Below, piece after piece: positions 1 to 11,471 of a stretch of DNA of 64,000 nucleotides. The notes below the pieces were generated by a model that was not told the DNA's origin, made no database searches, and saw only the letters and a program-made list of their open reading frames with translations. Positions within the stretch are counted from its first letter, which is position 1. Each line of letters starts with the position of its first letter. This DNA is from Chlamydomonas sphaeroides. Its lineage: Eukaryota > Chlorophyta > Chlorophyceae > Chlamydomonadales > Chlamydomonadaceae. The position numbers were made by a program, and so were the translations under genes. The stretch is from positions 172,462 to 236,461 of the forward strand of contig BDDC01000006.1 in assembly GCA_001662425.1 (NCBI GenBank), written 5' to 3'.

Positions 1-2462
1 CAGGTGGGTCGGGCGAGACGCTGTGCATAGCCGGCGACGGCGCTTGCGACGGCGCGGCAGCGCCTGCCTCATCCTCCTCGCCTTGGAGCAGCTTGCGGCG
101 GCGTGCGGAGCCTGGGGCATCGCGTAGCGGTATCATGCGGTGTGGGCATTGGCGCATTAGAATGGTGGCGTTGGCAGCCGCACGGCGACACGCAACGTGT
201 GGGGCTGCAGGTAGGCCGCTGCGCGGCTGCCAAGGTCGGCCGCCGCTACCCGCTAGGCAGCCTGCCCGTCGCCTCGCTGACGAAGCGCACGTCGAGTCGC
301 TTCCGCCGGCCTCACTCACCGCACGCAGCGTCAGCGCAGGTGGGGTCAATGGGTAGCTGCGCAGCGAGCCGGCCCCAGGCGGGGCCGCTGAGGGCTTCGT
401 CGTGGCGCGAGGACGCCACCAGCAAGGACACAGAGCCTGGAGGCAGCGGGGAGGAAGTGGGGCGGGAGCACTGGTTGCAATAACCAAAGCGGCTGAAGGC
501 AGAGCCCGCGGCGCGGGAAGGGACGGACCGAGGCCTTGCCAGCAGCCTGTGCGCGGCCCGGGCGGGAGTACGGCGCAGCAGGGCCCTGGGACGAGAGGCA
601 ACCGAGTCGCCTGGCAAAGGACCAGGACCAGGCCTGGACCAGGCCCCTCGCTCGCTGCGTCGGCTAAACATATGTTTAATAATTAACATATATTTAGTAA
701 TATAATATTTTATAATGAAGCGAAGGCCCTACCGGCGGCGTCGCACGGCAGCCGCAGGTTGACAACCAGCTCGCCGGCCGATGCAGGCAGCATCAGGACG
801 TTGGGACTGCGCGGCGTAACATGGAGCGAGGGGGCTGCCGAGCATGACACGCAACACCAGCTAGCAGGGGATGCCGTACGGCACACAAAAGGGAAACCTG
901 CCCGTCCACAAGGCTTGCGGTAAGTGGGCCGGCGAGCTGCGCACGCAGTGGCCGATCTGCGCTGCGCCTGCAGCAACATCAACGAGCGAGGCGTGTCTCA
1001 GGGCAACCCAGCGCACCAGTGGGCTCCGTCAGGGCTGGACGCGGCGCGTAGGCTGCCCTGGGTAACTCCGAGCAGCAGGCTGTGACGCTGGGAGGGTGTC
1101 ACGCGCACCTGGAATGCAAAATGTAGAGAACCCACACGCGTATTCAACGGCATGTTCGTCGAGGGGTGCGACGAGCGAGGCGCGCGCGGAGAGGCGCGCG
1201 CGGCCGTCCGCGCGCGCGGCGGTCGCGCCGCCGGGTCATGTCACGAACCAATTCGGAGCCACGCACAAGCAGCTTGTTGTAGGTGCCGGGGCATAGCACA
1301 AGAGCGTGGCTTGTGAGATTTACGCCGCGGGACGTCGGGTCGGGGCGTAACTGTGAGCTACGGCGGCATTGTTGCCGTTGATGCGACATGGCATCAAGCA
1401 AGTGCGGCGCAAGGCAGACGCCGGCCTCCGTACTTACACAGCTGCTGCAGGTCGTATGTTGTCCTGGGTCTGCAGTAAACATGCGTGGTCTTCGATCTTT
1501 GAGCCAGTAGAACGCAACGCGGAGCCACCGCGCTCCGCCGTCGCGGCGGCAAGCAAGCGCGCCTCGGCGGCTGCAGCTGCCACAAGGACTGCCACGAGTA
1601 TGGATACTCAGCGCATTGTCACGATCTGTTCCCGGGCACGTCAGTACGCGCCTCTACGGCCTGTGCGGCCTGTGCGGCCGTGCGTTGACCTGCGTTGACG
1701 TGGCCGTAGAGGACTCCGTTTAGGCGGATGTACTGTGGCGCGACCAGGTGCGTATGCCCCTTGCGCTCATATCTCGCTTTTGTAGAGGCCCCGGAACTCC
1801 CTTGGACGGCCGTTGCCAGTTGCGCGCGGCATGTCGGACATGCCTTGCCTCGTGCAGTACTCGTGGCAGGGCCGGCTCCCGAGGCAATTTCCGTCGCAAC
1901 GTCGCAGCTGTGGTATATGCCCATATAGAGGCTTCAGCCAACTAACGCCATGTTTGTGTGCGGCCATTGCAATTGTGCGCGTGCAACATGACGCGCATGA
2001 CGGCGAGGTGCTCTCTTTTGCCTGGCTCGCTAGGTGATGTTCACGTACATGCTCTCGTATGCTGAGGGTGCATGTCGCATGCGGCGCCGTCGCGCTGCCG
2101 GCTGTTGCGTGCTGCCGGCTGAAGGGGTTTCCCAGTGGTCTCCCCTGGGCTCAGGCGAAGACGTGCGCGTGTAGACTCGATACAACCAGATAGTCTAACC
2201 AGTCAGTCTACGAGTGTCGAGCCCATAGCGCCTGGTCCCAAGTCCTCAGTCTCCACTCCTCAACCCGACAGGTAATGATTCGCGCCTGACTCGTTACCAA
2301 GCGCGCGCCCCCGGCGGCAGACCACCTGCCACAACCCGGTTCCTGGCCGACTCGCTCGCTCGCGCGCGCGCTCGTGCAGTTGTACCTTGCGGTATCTCCA
2401 CACGGCAAACACCACATGGCAAACAACAGCAGGCAGCGCTCCAAGGGCATGCCGTCGCGCCG
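1..2462. other. Left flank with no supported gene
   Basis: I see no recognisable protein or RNA gene here. Open frames exist on both strands, as expected in GC-rich DNA, but none shows a family motif or a consistent exon series. A frame open from the window edge to a stop near 356 (plus) could be the 3' end of a gene cut by the window, but its composition is no better than the overlapping frames. The stretch nearest 2462 should include the 3' UTR of the minus-strand peptidase gene. No TGTAA signal (TTACA on this strand) is visible close to that stop. Confidence 0.5.
663..717. other. AT-rich islet in GC-rich flank
   Basis: About 55 bp are almost pure A/T, in DNA that is otherwise around two-thirds G/C. 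The islet includes the palindrome AAACATATGTTT and several TAATAT-like runs. It has no coding signature. It could be an organelle-derived scrap, a transposon terminus or an AT-rich structural element; the sequence alone does not decide. Confidence 0.6.
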
Positions 2463-5400
2463 TCAGAATGCCAGCGGGTTGATGCCCTGAAACGACTCGT
2501 GGGCCAGGTCCACCACCACACCCGACCAGCCGCTCTCGCCGCCCTCCGCGGCGGTGCCCTGCGCCGCCTCGGCCTCTCCGCCACCCAAGACATCGCCCGC
2601 GCCGCCACCGGCAGCTGCCGCAGGCCCCCACGGCACCGGCAGCGGCACCCGCCGCACGGCGCCCGGGCCCAGCAGCGCCTCCAGCGCGGCCGCTGCGTCG
2701 GCGGTCCGCCCCCGCTGCAGCAGCGCGGAGCGCAGCAGCCGGCCGCCCTGCAGCGCGCGACACAGGACAGGACAGGGGCGCGGTCGGGCGGGGTAGGCGC
2801 AGAGCAGGAGGGAGCGACGCGGGGACCGTGCCAAGCTCCAAACGGACTGAACCCGCGTGTGAGGTGGGTTGCCGGCGTGCTCGGAAGACCCTATCAACAC
2901 ATGATGATATTTCGTGGAATTGACAAGAAGTTATAGACGTGGTTCAAGGACAGCCGAGCGGTGTTGCTTGGACTCGCGTGCGTGCCCACCTGCGCCGCCC
3001 CGGGCGAGTCGGGTCCCTCCGCAAAGTGGCGCTCCCATACGGCCGCCGCCACCAGCTGAGCCTGCGGGGGTGGTGGGTGGTGGGCTTGGGGCTCGGAGGA
3101 GAGGGCGGACGGCAGGCGGCGCGGAGCTGGGCTACATGATGTGGAGAGGGCAGGGATGGCTGTGGCAATGCGCGGCAGCATCATCGGGCAGGGCCCTTGG
3201 CTGGCGTGGTAGCCCGGGTGGGGCGGTGCGGCGCCCCGCCCCGCAGGCCCCGACAAGCCACCTGCGACAACACCACCTGCGGCCCACCCCCACACTCGCC
3301 CACCCGAACACGCGCCCACCCGCCTACCCGCCCACCTGAGTGTAGGCGTAGGTGGAGGCTCCGTTGACCAGCAGCCCCGGCAGCAGCGCCGCCGTGGCCA
3401 TGCTGGGCACCCAGGCGGCGCCACCGGCGGCCGTCTGCGGCTGCGCGGAGCGCCGCAGCGGCCTCAGGCTGGACGCCTGCACCGAGCAGTGCTGCCGCCA
3501 CAGCTGCGCCGCCAGCTCGGCCGTGGGCGTGGAGAGCAGGTGCACGGGCGCCGGTGGCGCGGGGCCTGGGCCCCGGCCCGGCCGGCGCGGCGCCGTCCCC
3601 GGCCCCTGCGGGGACCTTGCCTCAGGACGCAGGTTGGCCTCGGGGCGGCCACCAGCCGGAGCGGGCGGCTCCGGCCCCAGCAGCCGCAGCCGCTGCAGGT
3701 CGGCCCAGCCTGGCGGTGAGAGGGGTGGAGGGCGTGGCATGGAGGGGTGTGCGGAGGGTTGGGCGGCGTCGGGTAGCGTCGGGTATGCGTTCTGCTGCTG
3801 CCGGTAGAGAGGGGCAGGACAGCCCCGAGCGCCGCTGCGAGGCACCGCGGGACTGCGCCCACGCCTCCACGCCACCCTTGCGCCGCCTGCACCTGTCCAG
3901 CCCGCCCCACGCTGCTGCCCCTGCCCCCTCCCCCGCACCCGCACCCGAGCAGTGCATCAGCAGGTCGGCCGCCGCCAGCAGCGCGCCGTGCTGCACCGCC
4001 AGCCACGACGGCAGCCGGGCCTGCGAGGCCGCCAGCGAGGCGCAGCGCCGGGGAGGCAGCGCAGCGCCGCTGCGGAGATGGGGGCCCGGGGCCGGGCATG
4101 TGGGTCGTCTCGTCAGACTTGGCGCGCCTGGCTTGGAATGGTAGCGACCCACGAACCGGATACGCGCATGCCGTACGCCGTACGACATACAACGTACACC
4201 ATACGCCGCGCTTCACCTGGCGGCGTGTGACGACAGGTACTCGGACATGACCCGCGGGTCTGCGGCCCAGCGCTCCAGGATGTGGGACGGCAGCTCCGCG
4301 TAGTCGATGGCCGAGAAGCAGGCGCCCTCCTCGGGCAGGCAGCCGGGCCTGGCGGCGCGCACGAACAAGAGGGAAGGGGGAGGCAAAGGGGCTGGGCGTG
4401 CTTGCCAGGCGTGCCAATCGCCGTAAGACAGGTATGCTAGGGAAGGCAGCCGGGGCTTGCGGCGAGCAGCAGCATGGGGAGCGGGAGAAGGGCCGTGAGC
4501 CGAGCCGCAGCCAGGGCCGGAAGCGGCCAGCAGCAGAGTGGACAAGGGCGGGTGAGCATGGGGGCCGGAGGCGGATGGGCGGCCGCTGCCGCACGCCATG
4601 TGCGCCATGCAGCACGATGCGCGCCCCAAGGCATGCGGGCTCATGCCGTACAATCTGCCGTACACGAGACGCAGGCCATGCCGCGGCAGTGATGTCGTAC
4701 CTATTGTACGACAGCGCGAAGTGCAGCGCGTGCCCCAGCTCGTGCACCAGGGAGCGCACCAGGCCGGGGTGGCCGGGCAGCAGCCGGCCGCGGGGGCCGG
4801 CCGACACCTGCGGGGCCAGGGGGCGGGCACGAGGGCAATCTACCGGGGGCGCAAAAGTGGCCGTAGGCCACGGCAGGGTCCGGTAACAAGGGGCTGCCTG
4901 GGCGCAGCGACCGGCCAGGACTACAGCGGAGCCATCCAACAGCAGCGTGAGGGCGGCCAGTGTGTCAGGGGCTGCTTGGGGCCGCGGCGGCCACGGCGCC
5001 GGCCCCCGACGCCGGCGCCGGTGCTGCGCGCGTGGCCGCGGCCGCGGCCGCGGAGCGCACCTGCCAGGCGGGCAGGTGGATGGCTACGTGCGGTATGACT
5101 GTGGGATCGGACGAGGTGGAGGTGGAGGTGATGGCGGCGCCGTCCTGGCCCTGGCCCGTCGCGGCGCAGCCCTGCAGCAGCCAGGGCTGGCTGTCGGCGG
5201 CGTCGCCCTGGTGCCTGCGTGGCGCGGTAGGGGCACCAAGGGTGGCTGGACAACGAGGGATGGCGAGGCGCCGGACCCAGCACAGATGCCAACGTGGTTG
5301 GCCAAGGCTGTGGCCGGGCGGTCTAGGACCGAGGAGCGGCGCTGAGCGTGGGGTGACGAGCCGCCGCACGGTCCGTACGGTACGGCAATTGACAGCGCGT

Positions 5401-8254
5401 AGGGTACCTGACGAGGATGGTGTGTGGCAGGCTGGCATCGGGGTCGATGTACAGGTACACCACGCCCAGCAGCGTGCCTGCCAGGGGATGGGAGGGTCGC
5501 GGATAAACTTGTCAAGCAATAACGCGGCGTGAGCGTAGTAAGCAAGACGCACGAGCTGCGCGGCGGAAGTGTCGTGGGCTGGCTGACCGCAGCGGCGCAC
5601 AGTACCACTGCGTTGCCAGACCCTCCCCACAGGGCGCTACGCTTGCGCTGAGCTGCGCACGCGTCGCCAAGCGAGCGCTGCTGGAGGACGCATGGGCTGG
5701 TGAGTCTCGCACGGCCGGCGGCTCGCACGTCACGTGCGCTGCAGCCCCGGCCCGACCTCGACTGCGACCCTGGGGGCCTAACGATACCCACCGGCCGGCG
5801 GCTGCGCGCTGCGGTCGCTGCTGTCGCCGCCTGGCGCAGAACCGGCCTCCTTCCCCTCCTCCGCATCCGCCGCCGCCGCCTCCCGCGCCTCCTCCTCCTC
5901 CTGCCGCGCCGCCTCCTCCTCCTGCCGCGCCTCCTCCTCCTCCTCCGCCGCCGCCTGCCGCAGCTCCAGCCGTATGACGGCGCCGTCGCGCCACGCCTCG
6001 CCCGGCCCGGGCCGCGACGGCGCCAGCTGCAGCCCCATCAGCTCCGACAGCAGCGTGCTGAACCCTGCACAGGTGAGGGCCCGCACAGCACCTCGCCAGC
6101 AGCCGGCGCACCAGCCGTCCGCCAGTCGGCGGCAGAGCTGCCAGTCTCGAGACCCCCCGCCGCCGCCAGGCCAGAGTAGAGATGCGGATGGCGGCATGCG
6201 CCAGCCACGGCCCGCAGTGCGGGGCCGGCGTGGGTCGCGGTGTGCAGCGGCAGGCAGGCAGCGCAGCGCAGCGCAGCGCGCCCCTGCACGCTGTGACCGT
6301 ACCCTGCAGCAGCGACTCGAGGCTGAAATACGGCGCCAGCTCGGCCCACTCGGCGGCGTCGGGCGGCAGCGGCCGCTGCCGGCCCCTGCGGCGGCGCGGC
6401 GGCGGTAGAGGCATCGCGACCATCCATCGCGGTCATGGCTGATAGCCGCGTGGCCATCACACCCTGAGCACCACACGGCACAATGCAAGCATGACACCGG
6501 GCACCCCGGGCGTGCCCACGTACTGCAGGAAGTCCAGGCTGCCGGTCAGGTCGCCGTGCTCGTCCTCGTCGGCGTCCTCCTCCTCGGACCCGCCGCCACC
6601 CTCCCACCGCCGCCGAGCGCGCAGCTGCGCCGCCAGCCCTCGCAGCTCCTCGACCTCTGCGTCCGCCATGGGCCGCACCGCCGCCAGTAGCTCCGACAGC
6701 AGGCCCAGCGCCACCGCCGGGTCGCCTGCGAAGTCAGGGTGGTCCAGAGGGAGGGAGGAAGGTATGGAGGGAAGTACGGAGGGAGGGAGGTACGGAGGGA
6801 GGGAGGGAGGTCGCGCAAGGCCAGTGGGGCATGCCGCAGCGGCGGCCGGGGGAGCGCCTGGGCCAGAGGGAGGTGCATCCTGGGGCAAACCGCGCAGCGC
6901 AGCGTCGGCACGGTCGCGCAGCGCGCATGGGGCGAGAGCCCGGACAGGTCGCACCCGCGGCGGCGCCGTGCAGGCGGAGGTGTGCGGCGCTGGGCTCTCC
7001 GTGGCAGGCAGCCAGCGCGGTGCGCAGGGGCCTCAGCACGTCCATGAAGCCCAGCGCGGCGCCGGCCTGCGCGCGGTGCCACGGAGGGATGGGTGCGTGG
7101 GTGCAGCACGCGGCGACGTGAGCTGCTAGTGATAGTGAACTGCTAGTTCCATTGCCATACAACCACACGTCGTGCGGGAGGGCGCTTGAGGAAGGGGGGT
7201 GGCAGCACGGTGGGCACAAGCAGCGGTCCCAGCCGCGACAGCATCGGAGCAGGAGCGCAGGCTGCTGGGACGGCAACAACAGGCGCCGAGCTGCGGCTGC
7301 AGGGACCGCGGGCTGCTGCCGTGGGCCCCCTGCCTCATTCGTGTTGTGGTTAGCCGGGCGGAGCAGCGCGCGCGCCGCAAGAGCTGGCTCCGAGGGACCA
7401 CTGAGCTAACCTTGCCACCGCAGAGACACACCACCGGGCACAACCCGCGAGCCCCACAAGGCACGACGCGCCGTTCAGACCAGACACGTCACACGTCACT
7501 CGTCACAGACTCGCGCTGCCCGGCATGATTGATAAACGTCTCCAGGTATCCCAGAGCCCGAACCGCGGCGTGCGTACCTGGGCGCCCAACGTAACGGACG
7601 CCACGGCCGCACGCAGGCCGGCGCTGGGGTGCTCCTCCAACAGCAAAGTGGTGAGGGAGGCAGTGAGCTCCACCACCGACAGGCGGCCGCCTGCGGTGAG
7701 CGCGGCAAGGCAAGGCGGGGCGACGCAGTGCCTGATGCAGGAGCCAGCAGCCCGGGGGCCGCCTGGGAAGCGAGGTGGCTGCAGGAGGGGGCCGGTCGAT
7801 GGGGGGGCCGGAAGGCGGATCCCGCGACAGCCACAAGCAGCTGCTCCCTCGAAATGTAGGCGCCCGTAGGCCCTGACACCTCATGCCGCATGCCCGAGCG
7901 CTCCCTGCCCCACCCACCCCGTGTCATGGCGGAGCGCGCAAGCGGGGTTGCGGCCGCCAGCGGCGCCAGCGCCACCGTGAAGCCCTGGTCGCCAGCCGCC
8001 CCTGGGCCCGCCCGTGCGGCGCCGTCGCTGTCGCCCAGCAGCCGCAGCGTCACGCCGCGGCCCTCCGCCGCAGCCGCCACGTCCTCAGGCGCCGCCGGCA
8101 CCGCATACCGGTGCAGCACGGGGTCGGCCTCCGCCTCGGCCTCCGCCAGCAGCAACCGCGGCGGCGGCGCGGAGGCGGGGTCGGACAGCGCGCGCCGGTA
8201 CGCGGCCGTCAGCTCAGACTCAAGCGCCTGGGGCGGCACGCGGCAGGCGCCCCC

Positions 8255-8290
<36 letters not shown>

Positions 8291-9514
8291 CAACGCATTA
8301 CTTCCAATGAAAAGAGGCCACCCGAGGTTTTCCCATAGATCCCCCACCTCGAGCTGCTTCTCGGTTGCCGCCTCCTCCTGCTCCATGCCCGCGGCCCGAC
8401 CCACGCGGGCCGCGACCAGCATCGGCGGCGCCGCCTGCTGCGCAGTCTGTGGCGCCGCGCGGGGCAGCTCGGGTGCACCCGCGGCCGGCTGCGCGGCGGC
8501 ATCCACAGCGGTGTCTGTCGCATCCCAGGCCGGGTGAGAGGCCAGCGCCTGGGCGAGCAGCTCCTCCGCGGACTGCGTTGGCGTTGGGAGGTGGCGAGCG
8601 GCTACTTTCCGGGGTGCTGTTGCGGGTCAACAAGTGTTGGCGCCTGGCGCTTGGGTGCCGGGCGCAAGGCTGCCCGGCCTTTACACCCACGCCCTCTTGG
8701 CCGCCCAGGCCGGCGTCTGTTGCCGCGGCGCTGTCCGGCCCCGACCCCGGCACAACGCCCCGCTGCTGCTTGGGGGCCCTGGCCCTTGTGGGCGCTGGCC
8801 CATGCAGCAGCACGCTACATGCCCTTTCCTCAGTCTCCACTGCCACGCACCCGCAGCGCCGCTTCGGCCCTGGCGCCGGCGTCGCGCCACGCCTCCGCCT
8901 CGTGGTGCTGCCTGCAGTGCTGCGCCGCCGGCAACAGCCATGCCACGGCCGTGTGGTGCCTCCTCGCCAGGGACACCAGGGCCTCGGCATCTGGGCATGG
9001 GTCACGGATCGTGGCAGGGTTGGCTGCGGGCGTGGCAGCAGGGTGCGGGGGCGGCGCCCGGCGGGGCAGGCTCGGGCGGCGTGACACCCGCGGCGCGAAG
9101 GCTCCCGCACCCACCGGTGGCTTGCTGCGCCTGCTGCAGCAGGCTCTGGCAGTGCAGCAGCAGCCTGGCGGTGCAGGCGATTAGGTCCTCGGGTTCGTGC
9201 AGTCCGAGAATGCCGTAGAGACCAGGTGTGCGGAGAGGGCTGGTGCTGCTGCCGGCGTCATGGACGGCTGAGGCTGAGGCGGCAGGCACTGCCGCGGGGG
9301 GTGCGGCTGGGGCAGACAGCGCCGCATCACCGCTGGCGTAAGGCGCCGCGCGTAGCTGCCTGGCCCGCGGGACGCACTGCTGGCAGGTTGTCGCTCTCGA
9401 GGGGCAATCAGGCTTGCGGGGTTGCCCGGAGCGAGGGCCGATGGATGGCCATCCCCGGCACAAGTCCGGCAAGCCCTTGCCGGACTTCGCGGTAAGCCGC
9501 ATATGTGTGGTCAA
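2463..9514 (-). CDS. MIP: Mitochondrial intermediate peptidase-like M3A zinc metallopeptidase
   Basis: In this family the enzyme removes an N-terminal octapeptide from imported proteins in the mitochondrial matrix. Seventeen exons splice in frame to about 1056 residues, longer than the usual 700-800: 9514-9115, 8990-8851, 8572-8348, 8227-7918, 7690-7578, 7066-6955, 6725-6520, 6375-6303, 6064-5792, 5477-5408, 5214-5061, 4807-4701, 4348-4217, 4069-3945, 3709-3336, 3061-2990, 2747-2463. The N-terminal GLYGILGL segment matches the family start. The zinc site is HELGH (H714, E715, H718) with the third ligand in DYAELPS (E746). Later segments (GVVYLYIDPD, WADLQRL, VAAAVWERHF, GGRLLRSALLQRG) follow MIP order. 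Acidic, Gln- and Pro-rich insertions explain the extra length. The start ATG is uncertain; a basic N-terminus fits a transit peptide. The conserved HL..YGAGYY segment near residue 930 is altered (see findings). Confidence 0.85.
6746..6811. repeat. Purine-rich GGGA minisatellite
   Basis: Imperfect repeats of GGAGGGA with interspersed TACGGA lie in an intron of the peptidase gene, between its sixth and seventh exons. One strand is almost all purine on this side. Confidence 0.8.
8257..8289. repeat. (GA)n microsatellite
   Basis: Sixteen GA units lie in the intron between the third and fourth exons of the peptidase gene. Confidence 0.95.
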
Positions 9515-9821
9515 CTAGTTACACGAAGCAAACTGCGTAAAACCAGAACACGTCTCATGTCATGGTTGCGGCATGCGGTGACATTGAGCTGTATCGGCCT
9601 GCTCTAGCACAATATCATACAGCTGTGTGTTTTGTGACAATATTATTGTCGCACCTCGTCCGCACCTGCAAGCAGCCTGGCCGCAATGCACCGACTCCAC
9701 ACTCGATGACAATGACACGCTGCGTAGGGCTCCGATAGCAGGACATGGTGCGGCTAAAGAATAGGTAGGCTCGCCCGCGGGGCGACGCGGTTCGTCTGCA
9801 ATCGAACCGTCGCGGCGACCC
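9515..9821. promoter_or_regulatory. Divergent promoter between peptidase and POP5
   Basis: These 307 bp separate two head-to-head start codons, so both promoters and both 5' UTRs should lie here. The segment is clearly more A/T-rich than its surroundings around 9590-9660. It holds an inverted repeat, GACAAT-ATT-ATTGTC (9636-9650). No certain TATA box is visible. That it acts bidirectionally is inferred from gene orientation only. Confidence 0.5.
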
Positions 9822-11471
9822 ATGCTGGCCGCCTTGCCCAGGTACTTGCTCGTGGAGGTGGCCTGGAAGGACGGCAAGCTCGATGAAAGCTTCAGTAAGT
9901 CCTGGCTGACCAGCGGGCGGGGCTGCTGCCGTCGACGTGCGGATGTGCCACCACCCGTGCCCCTCCCGCCTCAGACGACGGCGCCCTGCTGTCGGTGCTG
10001 AGGGAGAGCGTGGCTCAGAACTTTGGCGACTATGGACTGGGATGCAACCTCGCCGGTCTGTCGGGTGCGTTGTACACAGTTGCCACAAGGAGGCGCTGCC
10101 GCTGCAGCATTGCAAAGCTCTGCCACCAGCCGCTGCTCCTTGACATGCCTCTCCCCACGCACTGCTCCTCCAGTGCGCTACTACAGTCCCTACACGGGCA
10201 CAGCCGTCGTGCGCTGCGCCACAGCAGAGCTGCAAAAGGTGAGGCCGCTTCTCGCGGCAGTTTTCGCACGAAAGCAAGCCATCGGCGCTCCAGGGGGCAT
10301 TGCGTGGCGCCGTCCACCTTGGAATTCCATGTTGCGCCCGCACCCAGCGACAGACCGTGCCCGAAGCAACCGGCGCGTGGCCCGACCCGCTGAACGCACT
10401 CGCATGTCGCATCGCCTCAAGGCAGAGTCCTGCGCCCTCCCTCCCTGCACAGCACGCCAACCAAGAAACACACAACGCCAGCCGTCTTGCGCCCGCCCGC
10501 CCGCCCGCCGGCCCGTCCGCCCTCGCTCCTCAGGTGGTGACCGCTGCCGCGCTGGTGACGGAGGACAGGGGCCGCACCGCAGTGCTGCACGTGCTGCGAG
10601 TCTCAGGTGCGTAGATAGGGGCCGCCCGCTGGTGCCGCGTGCCCGGCCCGCGCCCGCTCTGGCTGGGGCAAGCCAAGGCAGGTCAAGGCAGGAGGCCCCG
10701 CCGCAGGCAACCGATTGCAGGGGGAGCGAGGCCTGCCGTGTCACCTCTGACACCGCAACACGGACGCGAGTGGCCAGCTGACGGCAGCTGCTCCAGCGGC
10801 CGCACCGCCTAGGAGCGCTGGCCCCGCGCCTCGCATGCGGGCGTGCCTGCCCCAGGGGCCGCAGCCTACGGCTGGGGCTGCACGGCTCCGCCGCCACCCC
10901 GGCCCGGCGCTGCGCGCAAGTCCAGCCTGCCTTGGCCTGTCTTGGCGCACCGCCGCCGTGTCCGCAGGCACGCTGGCGCGCTCTCGGGAGGCGGCTGTGG
11001 CGCACAGTGCGGCCAGGCTGGCGCTGGTGGGCACCCGGCCGGCAAAGCAGGTAGGGGCGGCAGTGAGCTGGGGCCGGACGTGGGCCGTCGCACGCACCGT
11101 ACGGCGCGCCGCCGCATGGACTGTCGCGAGCATCCAGGCTGCTTGGCACGGCGGGGGTGCTTGACAGGGGTGGGCCTCAGCGAGCACCTCCGGGTTGCGC
11201 TCGGTGGCGGGCGCAGCTCCTGTTCACCCCAGAGGCGCGGCGGCGGTCTACCGGGGCTCGGGTTGAGGCGGGGCGGAGGCGGGGGGCAGGCCCTGCCGCA
11301 GCCACATGCCGGCCGTGTCTGCAACGGCGCCGTCGCAAGCACGCTGTGCGTTCACGGTGCCCCTCACGAGCCCGGCGCGCCGCCGCCCTGCCGTGGCCCG
11401 TGGCCCTGCCCCGCACGCAGGCGGCGGCCGCGGCTCAGCTGCACGCTGCGCTGCAGGCACTAGAGATGTGA
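9822..11471 (+). CDS. POP5: RNase P/MRP protein subunit POP5
   Basis: POP5 is a small RNA-binding subunit of RNase P and RNase MRP, which process pre-tRNA and pre-rRNA. Six exons (9822-9894, 9975-10064, 10174-10238, 10534-10606, 10968-11050, 11421-11471) splice with GT-AG borders to 144 residues, the usual family length. The order of motifs fits POP5: RYLLVEV near the N-terminus, then DGALLSVLRESVAQNFGDYG, NLAGL, VRYYSPYTGTAVVRC (the YxxxTGxxxxRC core of the fold) and VLRVSGT. The start ATG lies just before RYLLVEV, as in most POP5 proteins. The divergent neighbour is the M3 peptidase. Confidence 0.88.

Noticed and set aside
7860..7917. Extra exon of the M3 peptidase (GAYISREQLL frame)
   Set aside because: The frame closes from exon 4 to exon 5 without it, and the segment has no match in the family order.
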